The position numbers and the translations under genes are program-made. Of a DNA stretch of 64,000 nucleotides, positions 25,896-35,373 are shown in pieces; positions within the stretch are counted from its first letter, which is position 1, and every line of letters starts with the position of its first letter. Source of the stretch: Prevotella scopos JCM 17725 (GTDB taxonomy: Bacteria > Bacteroidota > Bacteroidia > Bacteroidales > Bacteroidaceae). The notes under the pieces are model-generated. The model was given only the letters and a program-made list of their open reading frames with translations, did not search any database and was not told the origin of the DNA. The stretch covers positions 1,372,605 to 1,436,604 of the forward strand of contig NZ_CP072389.1 of assembly GCF_018127785.1 (NCBI RefSeq), in the 5' to 3' direction.

Positions 25896-28800
25896 ATGAG
25901 TAAAAAGTTACTAATGTGTTTTGCCATGCTTTTAATGTGCGTAAGCGCAGCATTGGCACAAACTAAAATCTCGGGTACCGTAGTGGCTGCCGACGATAAC
26001 GAACCCGTTATCGGTGCTACCATTATGGTCGTGGGCACCAAGTCGGGTGCAGTGACCGATGTCGATGGTAAGTTCTCGCTTACCACTGACGTTGCTAATC
26101 CTCAGGTTACGGTGGGCTACATCGGTATGGCATCGCAGACCCTGAAGGGTACTACGGACATGAAGGTGGTACTCAAGTCAAGCACTCAGACACTGAATGA
26201 GGTTGTTGTGACGGGTCTCACCCGCACCGACCGCCGTCTCTTCACGGGTGCTACAGACAAGGTTGACGCTGAGAAGGCACGCCTGAGTGGTGTGGCAGAT
26301 ATCAGCCGTTCGCTTGAAGGTCAGGCAGCGGGTGTGTCTGTTCAGAATGTCAGCGGAACCTTCGGTACGTCACCAAAGATTCGCATCCGTGGTGCCACCT
26401 CTATCTATGGTAGTAGTAAACCACTTTGGGTTGTCGATGGTGTCATCATGGAAGATGCAGCCAATGTCGGTGCAGACGACTTAGCATCAGGTAATCCAGA
26501 GACGCTTATCTCTTCAGCGATAGCAGGTCTTAATGCCGATGACATCGAGAGTTTCCAGATTCTGAAGGACGGTTCGGCAACTTCTATCTATGGTGCGCGT
26601 GCGATGGCAGGTGTGATTGTCGTTACTACCAAGAAAGGTAAGCAGGGACAGGCACACATCAGCTATACGGGTGAGTTCACCTCTCGTCTTGTTCCCTCTT
26701 ACAGCAACTTCGATATTCTCGACTCAAAGGAGCAGATGGGTATCTACAGAGAGTTAGCAGACAAGGGTTGGTTGAACTTCTCTGATGTACTCAATGGTAG
26801 CGAATATGGTGTGTATGGAAAGATGTACGAGTTGATAAACAAGTACAATGCCAACACTGGTCAGTTTGCTTTGGAGAACACCACAGAGGCACGCAACCGT
26901 TATCTCCAGCGTGCAGAGTTCCGCAATACCAACTGGTTCAGAGAGTTGTTCTCATCTAATATTATGCAGAGCCACTCTATCAGTTTGAGTGGTGGTACGC
27001 AGAAGTCAAACTATTACGCTTCATTCAGTGCCTTGTTAGACCCAGGATGGTACAAGCAGAGTAGCGTAAACCGTTATACCCTCAACGTAAACCTCACGCA
27101 TCATTTGACAGACAAGCTGTCGTTGAACCTCATTGGTGGTGCGGCTTATCGTAAGCAGCGTGCACCAGGAACCCTTGGTCAGGACGTTGATGTTGTAGGG
27201 GGTGAGGTGAAGCGTGACTTCGATATCAACCCATACTCTTACGCCAGCAACACTTCACGTGTGTTGGACCCAACAGCAACCTACGTTGCGAATTATGCGC
27301 CTTTCAATATCTTCAACGAGTTGAACAATAACTACATCGACCTCAACACGCTTGATGCTCGTTTCCAATTAGAGTTTAAGTATAAGCCTATCCAAGGGCT
27401 TGAACTGTCACTCTTGGGTGCATTCAAGTATATGACTTCTACACAGGAGCATTACGTAAAGGACAATTCCAATCAGGCCCTGGCTTATCGTGCGATGTCA
27501 AACGGAATTATCCGTGATGCCAACAAATACCTTTATAAAGACCCCAATAACCCTTACGTGTTGCCAATGACCGTATTGCCTTACGGCGGTTTGTATCATA
27601 AGGGCGACAACCGCATGAGCGATTATGACGTTCGTGCAACGGCAAACTATAGTCATACCTTTGCTGACAAGCATATCATGAACCTCTTTGGAGGTATGGA
27701 GTTGACGAGCATCGAGCGTCAGCGCAACGCCTTCGAGGGTGCTGGTCTGCGTTATGATGCTGGTATGGTTCCATTCTATATCTATCAGTATTTCAAACGT
27801 GCCATAGAGTCGGGTAACACTTATTATACCATCACTCCAACGAACTCACGCAGCTTAGCCTTCTATGGTAACGCAACCTATAGCTATCAAGGTCGTTACG
27901 TATTCAACGGAACCCTTCGTTATGAAGGCTCTAACCAGATGGGTCGTAACACCAGTGCACGCTGGATGCCAACATGGAACGTGTCAGGTGCATGGAACGT
28001 ACATGAGGAGAACTGGTTTAACAAGCTCTCTCCATTGAATAAGCTCACGCTGCGTGCCTCTTATAGTCTTACAGGTACACCGCCAGATGCTTCCTATAGC
28101 AACTCCACTGCTATCATCACCGCTTCAACTCCTTTCCGTCTCTTTGCTGAAGACCAGGAACCACAGCTGGAGATTAGTGAGTTGGCAAACTCAACGCTTA
28201 CTTACGAGAAGAAGAACGAGTTGAACCTTGGCTTCGATGCGTCTTTGTTGAACAATCGCTTAGGTGTTACCTTCGACTATTATACACGTAGAAACTTCGA
28301 TGAGATTGGTCCGATGGTAACTGCTGGTTTGGGTGGTGAGATTATTCGTGCAGCCAACGTTGCCGAGATGAATTCTAATGGTCTTGAACTGAGTATCTCA
28401 TCTGTAAACATCAAGAAGAAGAACTTCTCTTGGACCACCAGTTTCATTTATTCCTACGCAACAACCGAGATTACAAAGCTCTTCAACCAAGGTAACGTGA
28501 TGAGCTTAGTGAGTGGTAATGGTTTTGCGAAGAAGGGTTATCCTGCTCGTGCCTTGTTCTCCATCCCATTCATGGGCTTGAACAGCGATGGTATGCCAAT
28601 GGTGCTCAATGAGAAGGGACAGGTGACAACCGATGACATCAACTTCCAGGAGCGTACGAAGACCGACTTCTTGAAGTATGAAGGTCCTACTGACCCAACC
28701 CATACGGGTTCTGTTGGCAATATGTTCAGTTATCGTGGTTTCCACCTGAACGTCTTCTTCACTTACGCCTTCGGCAATGTGGTACGCCTTGACCCAAAGT

Positions 28801-29210
28801 TCCGTGCACGTTACAACGACCTTGTCTCAATGACCAATGCGTTTAAGAACCGATGGATGGCAGCTGGTGAGGAGAAGGAAACCAATATCCCAGGTATCAT
28901 TTCAAAGAGTCAGTACATGGCAAACACTAATGTTCGTTTGGGCTATAATGCTTATAACTACAGCGACGTACGTATTGCCAAGGGTGACTTCATTCGCCTG
29001 AAAGAGATTTCTTTAGCTTACGACTTCCCTGCACAACTCTTCCAGAACAGTGTGATTAAGAATGCATCGTTGAAGCTTCAGGCTACCAACCTCTTCCTAC
29101 TCTATGCTGACAAGCGACTCAATGGGCAGGATCCAGAGTTCTATAATGTGGGTGGTGTAGCATCACCAATGCCAAAACAATTTACGTTAACAGTGAAACT
29201 TGGACTTTAA
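25896..29210 (+). CDS. SusC/RagA-family TonB-linked outer membrane transporter
   Basis: 1104 residues. A signal peptide ending ALAQ (residue 22) is followed by a carboxypeptidase-D-like domain (TKISGTVVAADDNEPVIGATIMVVGT..GAVTDVDGKFSL), a plug domain with the SusC signature (PKIRIRGATSIYGSSKPLWVVDGVIM and ILKDGSATSIYGARAMAGVIVVTTKKGK), and a long 22-strand-type barrel ending in ..MPKQFTLTVKLGL. No N-terminal STN domain is present. It imports oligomeric ligands across the outer membrane, powered by TonB, with the SusD-type lipoprotein as lid. The operon has a metallopeptidase lipoprotein and no glycosidase, pointing to peptides or glycopeptides as in RagAB. Ligand is inferred. Confidence 0.95.
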   Translation: MSKKLLMCFAMLLMCVSAALAQTKISGTVVAADDNEPVIGATIMVVGTKSGAVTDVDGKFSLTTDVANPQVTVGYIGMASQTLKGTTDMKVVLKSSTQTLNEVVVTGLTRTDRRLFTGATDKVDAEKARLSGVADISRSLEGQAAGVSVQNVSGTFGTSPKIRIRGATSIYGSSKPLWVVDGVIMEDAANVGADDLASGNPETLISSAIAGLNADDIESFQILKDGSATSIYGARAMAGVIVVTTKKGKQGQAHISYTGEFTSRLVPSYSNFDILDSKEQMGIYRELADKGWLNFSDVLNGSEYGVYGKMYELINKYNANTGQFALENTTEARNRYLQRAEFRNTNWFRELFSSNIMQSHSISLSGGTQKSNYYASFSALLDPGWYKQSSVNRYTLNVNLTHHLTDKLSLNLIGGAAYRKQRAPGTLGQDVDVVGGEVKRDFDINPYSYASNTSRVLDPTATYVANYAPFNIFNELNNNYIDLNTLDARFQLEFKYKPIQGLELSLLGAFKYMTSTQEHYVKDNSNQALAYRAMSNGIIRDANKYLYKDPNNPYVLPMTVLPYGGLYHKGDNRMSDYDVRATANYSHTFADKHIMNLFGGMELTSIERQRNAFEGAGLRYDAGMVPFYIYQYFKRAIESGNTYYTITPTNSRSLAFYGNATYSYQGRYVFNGTLRYEGSNQMGRNTSARWMPTWNVSGAWNVHEENWFNKLSPLNKLTLRASYSLTGTPPDASYSNSTAIITASTPFRLFAEDQEPQLEISELANSTLTYEKKNELNLGFDASLLNNRLGVTFDYYTRRNFDEIGPMVTAGLGGEIIRAANVAEMNSNGLELSISSVNIKKKNFSWTTSFIYSYATTEITKLFNQGNVMSLVSGNGFAKKGYPARALFSIPFMGLNSDGMPMVLNEKGQVTTDDINFQERTKTDFLKYEGPTDPTHTGSVGNMFSYRGFHLNVFFTYAFGNVVRLDPKFRARYNDLVSMTNAFKNRWMAAGEEKETNIPGIISKSQYMANTNVRLGYNAYNYSDVRIAKGDFIRLKEISLAYDFPAQLFQNSVIKNASLKLQATNLFLLYADKRLNGQDPEFYNVGGVASPMPKQFTLTVKLGL

Positions 29211-29221
29211 AACTTACGAAG

Positions 29222-30805
29222 ATGAAAGTCAAAAAATATATTATATACTTGTCTGTGGCTGCCCTTTCGTTAGCACTTGCATCGTGTAACGATTTCCTTA
29301 ACAAGTATCCAGACAGCCGTATGGACCTCAAAAATCCTTCGGAGGTAAGCCAGTTGTTGGCGAGTGCTTATCCACAAGCACACCCAGCTTATCTCACGGA
29401 GATGTATTCAGACAATACTGACGAACAGTTGCACAGCACTTGGAGTGCGTTCGACCGTTTCCAAGAGCAGGCTTATCAGTGGAAGGACATTGATGACGTG
29501 GGCAATACGGAGTCGCCTTATCAGTTGTGGTCAGCGCATTATGCTGCTGTTGAAACTTGTAACGAGGCGATTGAATACATCGAGCGTACCGTTAAAGATG
29601 CGCAGTCAGAGGAAGACTATCAAGCACAATTGGGTGAGGCTTTGCTCTGCAGAGCGTTCTCAATGTTCCAGTTGTCAACCATCTTCTGTCAGGCTTACGA
29701 TAAGACGACAGCTGCCAATGAGTTGGGTTTGGCTTATCCTACAAAGCCCGAGAAGGTGGTCGGTCGATTAATCGGGCGTGGTACGCTGGCTGAACTTTAT
29801 CAGAAGATTGAGGCTGACCTGCTGAAGGGTATGTCGCTCGTTGGTACGAAGTATGCAAAGCCTAAGTTCCACTTCACCAAGCAGGCGGCTTATGCTTTCG
29901 CAACTCGCTTCTATCTCTATGCACAGAAGTATGATAAGGCGGTGATGTATGCCAATAAGGTATTAGGCGAACAGCCAGCTGATATCCTCCGCAACTGGGC
30001 AGAATGGAACCGCTTAGGTCCGAGTGGTAACGTACAGCCAAACGCCTTTGTGAATGCAAGCAACAATGCGAACATCATGTTACTACCTGTGCCTTCACAG
30101 TGGGGTGTTATCAGTATTCCTATTCAGGCAGGTAGCAAGTATGCGCATGGCGAATTGATTAGCAAGAACGAAACCCTGCAGGCACCTGCTCCATGGGGCG
30201 ATAGCGGTTCAACGCTGAACTATACCGTCCTTTATAACAATGGTGTGTCAAAGTATTGTCTGCGTAAGATTCCTTACGTACCAAAGGTTATTGACGCAAC
30301 AGCGGAGATTGGTATCCCTTATGGTGAGTATGCTGTCTTCAATACCGATGTCACCCTCCTTGAACGTGCTGAGGCTTATGCCCTCTCAGGCGAGTATGAC
30401 AAGGCATTGCAGGACATCAACACCGAACTGAGTGTCTTCTCAAAGAATAGAAAGCAACTCACACTGGCAGAGATACAGGACTTCTATAAGTCAATGGCTT
30501 ATTACACGCCAACAAAGCCTACACCAAAGAAGCAGTTGCACCCATTGTTTACCATTGAGTCAACAACACAGGAACCTCTTTTGCAGTGCCTCCTACAGTT
30601 GAAACGACTGGTAACCATTCATGAGGGTTTCCGTCTGCAGGATGTTAAGCGCTATGGTATTACAATGTATCGTAGAAAGGTTGATGTACAGTCTAACGTA
30701 ACTGCCGTAACCGACTCAATGAAGGTTGGCGACCCACGTCTGGCAATTCAGTTGCCACAGGATGTTATATTGGCTGGTGAGACGGCTAATCCACGTAATA
30801 ATTAA
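29222..30805 (+). CDS. SusD/RagB-family nutrient-binding lipoprotein
   Basis: 527 residues. The lipobox (LALASC, Cys22) is followed directly by NDFLNKYPDSRMDL, the standard start of SusD proteins, then TPR-like helices (YAAVETCNEAIEYIERT, AQLGEALLCRAFSMFQLSTIFCQAYDK) and the C-terminal RTEAYALSGEYDKAL-like and HEGFRLQDVKRYGITMYRR segments. It lies 11 bp after the SusC gene and acts as the hinged lid of that transporter. The protein ends ETANPRNN, the usual SusD end. Confidence 0.95.
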   Translation: MKVKKYIIYLSVAALSLALASCNDFLNKYPDSRMDLKNPSEVSQLLASAYPQAHPAYLTEMYSDNTDEQLHSTWSAFDRFQEQAYQWKDIDDVGNTESPYQLWSAHYAAVETCNEAIEYIERTVKDAQSEEDYQAQLGEALLCRAFSMFQLSTIFCQAYDKTTAANELGLAYPTKPEKVVGRLIGRGTLAELYQKIEADLLKGMSLVGTKYAKPKFHFTKQAAYAFATRFYLYAQKYDKAVMYANKVLGEQPADILRNWAEWNRLGPSGNVQPNAFVNASNNANIMLLPVPSQWGVISIPIQAGSKYAHGELISKNETLQAPAPWGDSGSTLNYTVLYNNGVSKYCLRKIPYVPKVIDATAEIGIPYGEYAVFNTDVTLLERAEAYALSGEYDKALQDINTELSVFSKNRKQLTLAEIQDFYKSMAYYTPTKPTPKKQLHPLFTIESTTQEPLLQCLLQLKRLVTIHEGFRLQDVKRYGITMYRRKVDVQSNVTAVTDSMKVGDPRLAIQLPQDVILAGETANPRNN

Positions 30806-30816
30806 ATTGACGCCTT

Positions 30817-31704
30817 ATGAAAAAGTATTTATATCTAGCAGCAATCGCTATTGCCAGCTGTGGCACAATCTTGTCGTCATGCAGTGATGACAAGATAAGC
30901 GGTGACTCTATATTCTCAACAAAGGCTGTTCAGCGCAACGCCTTCGATGAGTGGTTGTATAAGAATTACACCATGCCTTATAATATAGAGTTCCAATATC
31001 GTCTGAAAACGGAAGAGACAGAGCAGGCTTATAACTTCGTGCCAGCCGACTCTGCCAAGACCGTAAAACTTGCTATCCTCACAAAGTATATGTGGTTTGA
31101 CGCTTATGCTGAGACCGTTGGACTTGACTTCATTAAGGAGAATGCCCCACGTATCATCCTCGTGACAGGTACACCGGGTTACACACGTTATCGCACAGAG
31201 GTGATCGGTAGTGCTGAGGGTGGTTATAAGGTGAGATTAGGTAAGGTAAATGCCCTTACCGATGACCAGTTGAAGGATTATGGTAGTATGAATAACTACT
31301 ATTTCCACACGATGCACCATGAGTTTATGCACATCCTCAACCAGAAGCAGCCTTACGATGAGTCGTATGATAACATCTCACGCTCTGACTACGTGAGTGG
31401 TAACTGGACTTCCATCCCTGACAAGAAGGCACAGAGTATGGGTTTCGTTTCGGCTTACTCTATGGAGAACCCTGCTGAGGATATCGCCGAGCTTTACTCT
31501 ATCTATGTGACCAGTACGCCAGAGGATTGGGACACCATCATGAGGAATGCGGGTAACAAGGGCGGTAGTATTATCAACAGAAAGCTCAAGATTATCCGTG
31601 AGTACATGCGTAACGCTTGGAATGTTAACATCGAATTGTTACGTACTGCCATCCTTAGAAGAGGCGGAAAGATTGGTACGCTCAATCTGAACACACTCGA
31701 ATAA
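30817..31704 (+). CDS. Putative zinc metallopeptidase lipoprotein of the SusCD operon
   Basis: 295 residues with lipobox LSSC (Cys22). A single HEFMH zinc motif at residues 168-172 sits within FHTMHHEFMHILNQ; the third ligand may be the Glu in ENPAEDIAELYSIY (about 211-224). This matches the 'putative zinc-binding metallopeptidase' lipoproteins (Peptidase_Mx1 type) that accompany many SusCD pairs. It likely trims proteins or glycopeptides on the cell surface before import. It lies 11 bp after susD-like gene, so it is co-transcribed. Confidence 0.85.
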   Translation: MKKYLYLAAIAIASCGTILSSCSDDKISGDSIFSTKAVQRNAFDEWLYKNYTMPYNIEFQYRLKTEETEQAYNFVPADSAKTVKLAILTKYMWFDAYAETVGLDFIKENAPRIILVTGTPGYTRYRTEVIGSAEGGYKVRLGKVNALTDDQLKDYGSMNNYYFHTMHHEFMHILNQKQPYDESYDNISRSDYVSGNWTSIPDKKAQSMGFVSAYSMENPAEDIAELYSIYVTSTPEDWDTIMRNAGNKGGSIINRKLKIIREYMRNAWNVNIELLRTAILRRGGKIGTLNLNTLE

Positions 31705-31817
31705 CAGGGTGGTGCGTGTGCATCTTATCAATAAATAATCAAACAAAGGTTTCTGACTTGGCGGAATCAATATTACGAACGAAGTTCAGAACCTGATAAA
31801 AGTAAATAAGTACGCAA

Positions 31818-33095
31818 ATGAAAAAGGTATATTTGCTATTCATGTCTATCGTCCTGACACTTTCTCTGCAATCGTGTCTGCATGACGATAAGACCATTTT
31901 CGACCTCCCTGCGGCTGAACGAATCGAGAAGAAGGTGGCTGACTATAAGGCACTGCTGGAGTCGTCAGAGGATGGTTGGGTAATGCAGTATTATACAGGT
32001 AAGAACTATAGCTATGGTGGTTATACGCTGTTGCTGAAGTTCAAGAATGGTCATGTGACGGCGATGGGTGACGTGAGGAACCCTGAGGCGCAAGCTACAT
32101 CAGGCTATGACGTCATCAAAGACTTGGGACCTACCTTGTCGTTCAATGGTTATAACGAAGTCATTCACCCCTTGGCTGAGACTTGGTTGGGTAGTCCTGA
32201 CGGTGCGCAGGGCGACTATGAGTTCTCTATTCTCCGTGCTACTAACGATAGTATCTTCTTGAAAGGACGTAAGTGGCAGAATGAGATGGTGCTCACTCGC
32301 CTGCCAAAGGGCACGAGCTGGGAAGAGTATATGGTAGGGTTGATCTCTGTGATGGAAGGGATGAACGTCGAAACCTATGATTTCGTCTTGGGCAACGACA
32401 CCTTAGGGCAAGGCACCCTCACACAAGAGGTGAGACGACTTAGTGTTACCTTGGGCGATAAGAAGTGGGAGATGCCTTATTGCACTACGAATACGGGTAT
32501 CGTCCTTCGCGAACCTATCGTCATCGGCAATAAGAAGTATCAACATTTCACATGGAATGATGCTGATCACTCGTTGACAGAAGGCGACCTTAAAATCATT
32601 CAGTTCTTGCCAAAGACTCATAAGAGTATCGACTTCTGGGTTGGCGAATGGCAGTTGAAGACGAACCTGCGTAAGCGTATCAAGCTTACCTTGGAGATGG
32701 GTTCTGTTGCCAACACACTGAAGGGTAAGTTGAATATTAATAATGTCAACTATGAGTTGCTCCTGACTTACGACCCAGCAACGGGACGTCTGGAACTCCC
32801 AGGACAGCCAGTGACCGACCCAACCTATAAGTATCCAGCAGGTATCTTGTTGATTCCAGCATCTCAGAAGGAGGGTAAACTCTTCGGTGAAGGTCAGGGT
32901 AGCTTGTTCTTCACATGGGATGATGACATGGAACAAGCTACGGCTGAAGACAGTGGACAGATTACAGGTCATGCCGTTGACTCCTTCTTCGGTGTAGCAT
33001 ACGGCGAAGACTTGCAGCCTGTTACCGATGCTGATGGCAACTATGTATTTGCCTTCACATTGCCGAATATCCAGTACATGAAGAAAATTAATTAA
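31818..33095 (+). CDS. DUF4302-type lipoprotein of the SusCD operon
   Basis: 425 residues with lipobox LQSC (Cys20) followed by LHDDKTIFDLPAAERI. The segment VADYKALLESSEDGWVMQYYTG (about 41-62) and YTLLLKFKNGHVTAMGD are hallmarks of DUF4302 proteins, which occur almost only in Bacteroidota SusCD operons with the metallopeptidase. The role is unknown, probably surface binding of the substrate. A 113-bp gap precedes it, without a clear promoter or terminator. The next gene starts 2 bp after its stop. Confidence 0.85.
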   Translation: MKKVYLLFMSIVLTLSLQSCLHDDKTIFDLPAAERIEKKVADYKALLESSEDGWVMQYYTGKNYSYGGYTLLLKFKNGHVTAMGDVRNPEAQATSGYDVIKDLGPTLSFNGYNEVIHPLAETWLGSPDGAQGDYEFSILRATNDSIFLKGRKWQNEMVLTRLPKGTSWEEYMVGLISVMEGMNVETYDFVLGNDTLGQGTLTQEVRRLSVTLGDKKWEMPYCTTNTGIVLREPIVIGNKKYQHFTWNDADHSLTEGDLKIIQFLPKTHKSIDFWVGEWQLKTNLRKRIKLTLEMGSVANTLKGKLNINNVNYELLLTYDPATGRLELPGQPVTDPTYKYPAGILLIPASQKEGKLFGEGQGSLFFTWDDDMEQATAEDSGQITGHAVDSFFGVAYGEDLQPVTDADGNYVFAFTLPNIQYMKKIN

Positions 33096-33097
33096 TT

Positions 33098-34162
33098 ATG
33101 AAGAAGTATATTTCTATATTCATGCTCGTTGCAGCTGCCGTTCTTGGAACGGCATGCAGCAGCAACGATAACGAACTGCCTGAATACGCTGTGGGACTGA
33201 ACGTCGTAAAGGCGCAGACAGCATTTAACGTGATTGGTGGAACGAACGAGGTGAAGATGGCTTCTGAACCTGCTCAGGCTTATGCGCAGGATGCGTGGCT
33301 GACGGTTACGAAGAAGGCTGAGACACTTATGTTGACCGCTGCAACAAATACCAGCCCACAGTCGCGTAACACGCTCCTCGTTATCAAAAGCCAACAGGGC
33401 GACTCTATCACCCTTAACGTTCAGCAAGAAGGTATCACCTTCGGTCTGCCTGCTGGTGAGGATATCTTCACCGACGACAAGGCTGTACAGAAGACGCTGA
33501 TTGCTACGGCTAACGTTCCTGTTACCTATGTGACGACGGGCGACTGGATCAGCGTTGAGCAGAAAGGCAACGAGGTTGGCGTGAAGGTGACTGAGAATAC
33601 AACGGGCAAAGCACGTGTTGGCTGGGTTATCGCTAAGGCTGTGGGCTTAGTTGACTCGCTGAAGGTGGTTCAGGCTTCATTGGCTGACTTCGTTGGCGAA
33701 TACAAGCAGACTGCAAAGATGCGTAATGCTGATCGTACATTGTCTGAGAGAACCACTGATGTACGTATCGAAGCTGCTGGAACGAACAAAGCGAACTTCA
33801 TCGTTGATAACAAATACACATGGTCAGTTGACTTTATCCCCGGTAAGGGCTTTAAGATGACCAATGGTAAGGTGGTCGCTAAGAATGAGGTGCAGACAGG
33901 TGTTTACGAATACTTTATCTCTGTCATTGTTGCCGATGACTTCAGCAAGGAGCACGAGACAGCCATCAATGGTACGCAGGAGAGTATCCTCCTTTCTATT
34001 GATGATACGGGCAACCTTGTCTTCAAGGAAGCACAGAAGCTCGCCTCTGAGCAAACCTTCTCATCTTATGGCTGGAACCGCTTCTCTGACTCTAAACCAG
34101 TCATGGGTGCCTACCGCGGTATCGGTGAGGTCTATGTGCAGCCTAAGCTTACGCGCAAATAG
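33098..34162 (+). CDS. BACON-like domain lipoprotein, last gene of the SusCD operon
   Basis: 354 residues with lipobox GTAC (Cys20). Two Ig-like all-beta repeats (about 35-110 and 120-195) carry the BACON pattern: a D-x-W-L/I-x-V segment (QDAWLTVTKKAETLMLTAATNTSPQSRN and TGDWISVEQKGNEVGVKVTENTTGKAR) and a strand ending in QQEG or VQAS. The C-terminal 150 residues form a separate beta-rich domain. Such proteins usually bind glycans or mucin at the surface. It ends 28 bp before the terminator-bearing repeat. Confidence 0.8.
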   Translation: MKKYISIFMLVAAAVLGTACSSNDNELPEYAVGLNVVKAQTAFNVIGGTNEVKMASEPAQAYAQDAWLTVTKKAETLMLTAATNTSPQSRNTLLVIKSQQGDSITLNVQQEGITFGLPAGEDIFTDDKAVQKTLIATANVPVTYVTTGDWISVEQKGNEVGVKVTENTTGKARVGWVIAKAVGLVDSLKVVQASLADFVGEYKQTAKMRNADRTLSERTTDVRIEAAGTNKANFIVDNKYTWSVDFIPGKGFKMTNGKVVAKNEVQTGVYEYFISVIVADDFSKEHETAINGTQESILLSIDDTGNLVFKEAQKLASEQTFSSYGWNRFSDSKPVMGAYRGIGEVYVQPKLTRK

Positions 34163-34189
34163 ATTTTCATGATTCAGAATGAAGATGTG

Positions 34190-34287
34190 TCAAAATGCAA
34201 ATACCATTTTGGTAATCTTGCAGTTTGAAACAATCCAATAAAGAAAGCCCATTTCTATACTCGGTTTTGAGTAATGAAATGGGCTTT
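34190..34287 (+). repeat. 98-bp terminator-bearing interspersed element, copy B
   Basis: Gapless match (82 of 98) to copy A at 10272-10369. The first 45 bases are the best conserved; the hairpin stem GCCCATTTC/GAAATGGGC at the 3' end differs from copy A by two compensated pairs and is followed by TTTTTT. It terminates the SusCD operon. Confidence 0.85.
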
Positions 34288-34294
34288 TTTGGCT

Positions 34295-34529
34295 CTATAA
34301 CGAAACGTGTGGGTAATTCGTCATAGAGCCTAAAATATTGTTGAAAGTATAGCCTCCAACTAAACAAAACTCCAAATTGCCCTTCGTTTTAATGCGCTTA
34401 ACGCACATTAAATCCATCCCCTTTCATATACAGCAATGGTGTTAACCTTTCGCACATGTGGTGCATACCCTCCGCACGACATGTGCATACCCTCCGCACG
34501 ACATGTGCTGAGCACCCGCACCAAACCGA
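34295..34529 (+). repeat. 235-bp interspersed element, copy 2
   Basis: Same orientation and order of blocks as 23652-23885, including the two 22-bp GCATACCCTCCGCAC-type units. It begins 7 bp after the terminator element. Confidence 0.85.
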
Positions 34530-34656
34530 TGGAATATCAACACACAACCCACATGATTCGTTATAGAACCCTTTCTTCCCTTTAGAAGAGTCCTACTTAT
34601 AAATTGAAAGTTATCAAATTAATGATTTTTGCTTTGACAAACCCTCTATCCCTGTT

Positions 34657-34734
34657 TGCAGTGTTTATTGCTACATATAACTTGTTAACTCGTCAACTAT
34701 AAACTCGTCAACCAGTTCTGTATATTCTTTGACC
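34657..34734 (-). repeat. Interspersed element copy (GGTCAAAGAATA..GTAGCAATAAAC)
   Basis: Reverse-strand counterpart of 21032-21147, with the blocks in the same order but without the GC-rich hairpin. Confidence 0.7.
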
Positions 34735-34884
34735 CTGAGGGATCTGTTACTGCATATTAGTCTTAACGTTATTGAATTAACTTTACAAAATATCAGCTTA
34801 ATAACGCTTTAAAACTCCAAAAACATCCACTTTTTGTGCCTTTGTAAGCGCTTGTTTATCAGTAGTTTACAAAGGAGGTTCTCA

Positions 34885-34937
34885 AAGGGCGTTAACAAGG
34901 GTCTTGAAGGGCGTTAACAAGGTCCTTAAAGGGCACC
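34885..34937 (+). repeat. 22-bp tandem repeat, 2.4 copies
   Basis: AAGGGCGTTAACAAGG plus six variable bases occurs at 34885-34906 and 34907-34928, then AAGGGCACC at 34929. The rest of the gap up to 35373 holds only short open frames; I see no supported gene. Confidence 0.7.
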
Positions 34938-35373
34938 TTTTACAAGTCCATTGGGTATCTTTTACAATCCCCAATACCATGTATCAGTTTTCGGGAGTGC
35001 GAAAATAGTTTACAATTTAACGCATAGACAACTCTTGATAATTCAGAATTAAGAACTCACAATTATTTGAACGGAGTTCTCATCAGTACGTCATAATTAT
35101 GATTACCATCATAAGAATGGAAAAAAGAAAAGGCACTTCGAAAGGTAAAAACAGAAAAAACTATTCTGTATGTTTGAACAACACAACTATGATTTGGCTG
35201 GTACTGTAAAAGCAGATATCGTTGATTTATTGGAAAAATGGAATGAAGTATGTGAACAGACTGCTTAACTTCTATTATACATGTGTTAAAACTCAATGGA
35301 TATAAGGGACGACAAGCAAAAGTGGGTGAGAAAAGACAGTGTTTCAAGGGGTTGGAAAGTTTAGTAACTTAAA

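Noticed and set aside
34995..35370. Short frames before the first Rhs gene, such as a 32-codon MFEQHNYDLAGT frame
   Set aside because: Too short, no partner or motif, and upstream frames are closed; may be a decayed gene but cannot be supported.
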